Positions 62,443 through 64,000 of a DNA stretch of 64,000 bases are shown piece by piece. The notes under the pieces are model-generated. The model was not told the DNA's origin and ran no database searches. It worked only from the letters and a program-made list of their open reading frames with translations. Within the stretch, counting starts at the first letter, position 1. Each line of letters begins with the position of its first letter. The stretch is from Bacteroidaceae bacterium (GTDB lineage: Bacteria; Bacteroidota; Bacteroidia; Bacteroidales; Bacteroidaceae): NCBI GenBank assembly GCA_017507385.1, contig JAFWAX010000052.1, positions 1-64,000 of the forward strand. Direction: 5' to 3'. Made by a program: the position numbers and the translations under genes.

Positions 62443-62865
62443 ATGAAAATGAAGAAGTTATTTGCAATTTCAATGGTTTGTGCGCTGCTTGGAAGCTGTG
62501 GCTCAGGCGAGAAGAAAATTGAAGGAAATGTTGAAAATATTAAAGGCGACTGGCTGATAGAGGAAGCGATGGGCAAAAGTACTGCAGGTGGAGAAAAAGA
62601 AGCTTTTATCAGTTTTGGAGAAGATGGGAAATTCAATGGGAATACGACTGTCAATTCGTTCTTTGGCGAATATAGTGTCGTTGTTGAAGGGGACAGCCTG
62701 AAGCTTGCTAATATTGGAATGACACGCATGATGGGTCCTACAATGGAAATAGAGGATGCTATTGTGAAAGCTCTTGGCAGTTATAGCACAGTGAATGTGT
62801 CAGATAGTACAGCTGTAATGCTGGACGAAAAAGGTGAGGCTGTTTTGAAACTTCGCAAGAAATAA
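62443..62865 (+). CDS. META-domain lipoprotein
   Basis: 140 residues. A lipobox-like CALLGSC (Cys near 19) gives a lipoprotein. The remainder looks like a META (HslJ-like) domain: GDWLIEEAMGKS, then GKFNGNTTVNSFFGEYSV, and SLKLANIGMTRMMGP with a following acidic stretch. META-domain proteins are linked to stress or antibiotic resistance in some bacteria, but the biochemical role is not known. An ATG two codons later (62449) is an alternative start. Confidence 0.8.
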   Translation: MKMKKLFAISMVCALLGSCGSGEKKIEGNVENIKGDWLIEEAMGKSTAGGEKEAFISFGEDGKFNGNTTVNSFFGEYSVVVEGDSLKLANIGMTRMMGPTMEIEDAIVKALGSYSTVNVSDSTAVMLDEKGEAVLKLRKK

Positions 62866-62893
62866 TGCTTCAATTCATCTTCAGATGAGCATA

Positions 62894-62933
62894 TACATGA
62901 AGCGGTGGCACAGCTGTGCCACCGCTTCATGTA
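62894..62933. terminator. Perfect 40-bp palindrome between convergent genes
   Basis: Every base from 62894 to 62913 pairs with 62914 to 62933, with no spacer; the centre is GGCACAG/CTGTGCC. It lies between the META lipoprotein (plus) and the DUF5606 gene (minus) and probably serves as a bidirectional terminator. Confidence 0.8.
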
Positions 62934-62956
62934 CTATATGGTTTGTTGATAAACTG

Positions 62957-63400
62957 TTATGCATTGGCTTCTTCGGAATTCTCTTCTTGATTCTCCTCTT
63001 CCTTGTTCACAAATTCTGTTATTCCATTGTTTACAAGAATGTTGTACCATGAAAGCACTTTGCGCATGTCGGAGACCCGAACGCGGTCTGTGTCGTAGTT
63101 TGGAAGTACTTTGGCAAAAAACGCAATGATATCATTCTGATCAGCTTTCTTGGGAGAGAGGTCTACAGCCTTTCCATCGTAGTTCTGTTTGATAGAGTCG
63201 AATACGGATGCAAGGCTCACTTCGTTGTCGTCATTTGTGTAGATAGAAATGTCGCCCAAGGATACAACTTGGTCAGCACCAAAAGCTGGCATACGCTTTT
63301 TTTGCGCGTCAATTGTTTCAACGATAAGGTTGTTTGTGCCGCGTGATACGAGCTTGTAAAGCCCCGGTTTGCCTGAAATGGCGAGAATTTTCTTCATCAT
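62957..63400 (-). CDS. DUF5606 family protein
   Basis: 147 residues. It opens MMKKILAISGKPGLYKLVSR, with the family pattern of a small beta-domain, followed by a helical part (VLPNYDTDRVRVSDMRKVLS) and a very acidic Glu/Asn-rich tail. The family is conserved in Bacteroidetes without assigned function. It follows coaE on the same strand by 41 bases, so both may be one transcript. The second ATG (63397) is an equally good start. Confidence 0.82.
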   Translation of the reverse strand: MMKKILAISGKPGLYKLVSRGTNNLIVETIDAQKKRMPAFGADQVVSLGDISIYTNDDNEVSLASVFDSIKQNYDGKAVDLSPKKADQNDIIAFFAKVLPNYDTDRVRVSDMRKVLSWYNILVNNGITEFVNKEEENQEENSEEANA

Positions 63401-63441
63401 AATCTTATTTTTATTTTTACGATTTTACAATTGGTTGATAT

Positions 63442-64000
63442 TTATTTTTTTGATTGTACAATTTGGGAGATTATAAACTCTATTTGTTCTTCGATATTGG
63501 TGGCTCCGTCGTTGATGATGCAGAAGTCTGCACGGTGGCGTTTCTCTTCTTCGTCCATTTGCTGCGCCATGCGAGATTTTATTTGCTGGGCGGAGGATTT
63601 GTCGCGTGCGATGGCTCTTTCCAATCGAACCTCAGTAGGTGCATAGACTTCTATTGTGATATCAACAGATTTGTCAAAGTTGGACTCGAATAGCAATGCG
63701 TTCTCTTGAACAACGATGCCGCTATCCTGTTTGTTTGCCCAATCAATAAAGTCTTGCTTGACAACAGGATGTACGATGCTGTTGATGATAGCTGCATTCT
63801 TATCATTGGCGAATAGGAATTTCGCAATGGCAGGTTTATTCAGAGCATTATCGTGAGTGTATGCATTTTCGCCAATGATCTGTGTCAGTTTTTTCTTTAT
63901 GAGCGGGCTGTTCCCCATCAGCCTTTTTGCCTCTTCGTCGCAATTGTAAACAGGTATCCCTCTCTGCTTTAATAAGTTGCAGATATATGATTTCCCTGCA
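63442..64000 (-). CDS. coaE: Dephospho-CoA kinase, 5' end beyond the window
   Basis: The open frame continues to the window edge, adding AGKSYICNLLKQRGIPVYNC and more before an internal Met at 63918. The AGKS is the end of the P-loop, so the true start lies a few codons outside. Typical CoaE features follow: YNCDEEAKRLM, SIVHPVVKQDFIDWA, VVQENALLFES and the Arg-rich VRLERAIARDKSS lid. It phosphorylates dephospho-CoA in the last step of CoA synthesis. Confidence 0.92.
   Translation of the reverse strand, partial: AGKSYICNLLKQRGIPVYNCDEEAKRLMGNSPLIKKKLTQIIGENAYTHDNALNKPAIAKFLFANDKNAAIINSIVHPVVKQDFIDWANKQDSGIVVQENALLFESNFDKSVDITIEVYAPTEVRLERAIARDKSSAQQIKSRMAQQMDEEEKRHRADFCIINDGATNIEEQIEFIISQIVQSKK

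Overview
The window looks like chromosomal DNA of a Bacteroidales bacterium, most likely Prevotellaceae-like (inference). The supporting signs are an LpxC-FabZ fusion, an ExbB/4-TM protein/ExbD/ExbD cluster beside tonB, type A T9SS-like C-terminal sorting tails on several secreted proteins, menaquinone-type menG, DUF5606 and DUF4922 proteins, and many promoter -7 boxes of the Bacteroidetes form TAnnTTTG.

Layout. 1-3100: a partial conserved hypothetical gene, then a thyA-folA-rRNA methyltransferase operon (minus). 3500-9100: exbD, exbD, 4-TM protein, exbB, tRNA-Ser(GGA), tatD, polyprenyl synthetase and tonB (minus). 9300-12700: an unknown helical protein, an ArsG/DsbD-like permease and an AspT-type transporter. 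12800-21850: one tight minus-strand operon of secreted enzymes (M64 peptidase, GH128-like glycosidase, a HExxH metallopeptidase, GH28) with deoD in the middle. 22086-29162: uvrA, then purM-prfA-DNA methylase-pyrF. 29292-34373: lpxD, lpxC/fabZ, lpxA, a pRiA4b-ORF3-like gene and miaA (plus). 34438-40614: phoH-purC-menG-S41-aroE and the queuosine-precursor pair yhhQ-queF (minus). 40926-47220: a four-gene operon encoding a glycosyltransferase/HIT-like fusion, a SpoIID-domain protein and two AmpG-like permeases. 47435-57638: a tyrosine recombinase, a segment of about 255 bp bounded by a perfect 18-bp inverted repeat, a 2811-residue beta-helix surface protein and a small LLGGS-motif peptide. 58107-64000: a lipoprotein, an S41-like protein lacking its Ser/Lys dyad, an N-domain-less ClpB, a META lipoprotein, DUF5606 and partial coaE.

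The most interesting parts are: (1) the recombinase/invertible-segment/giant adhesin module, a candidate phase-variation switch; (2) the GT2-HIT/SpoIID/AmpG operon, a candidate cell-wall fragment salvage system; (3) three contiguous 30-nt repeats in the leader of the queuosine-precursor genes that fold as hairpins with A-rich tails and, in two of three copies, a covarying pseudoknot resembling preQ1-I architecture; (4) several families of intergenic repeats, often built from three short units, some with inverted terminal motifs.

No CRISPR array, insertion sequence, prophage or rRNA gene was seen. All functional calls come from reading translated motifs and gene context; no database search was run.
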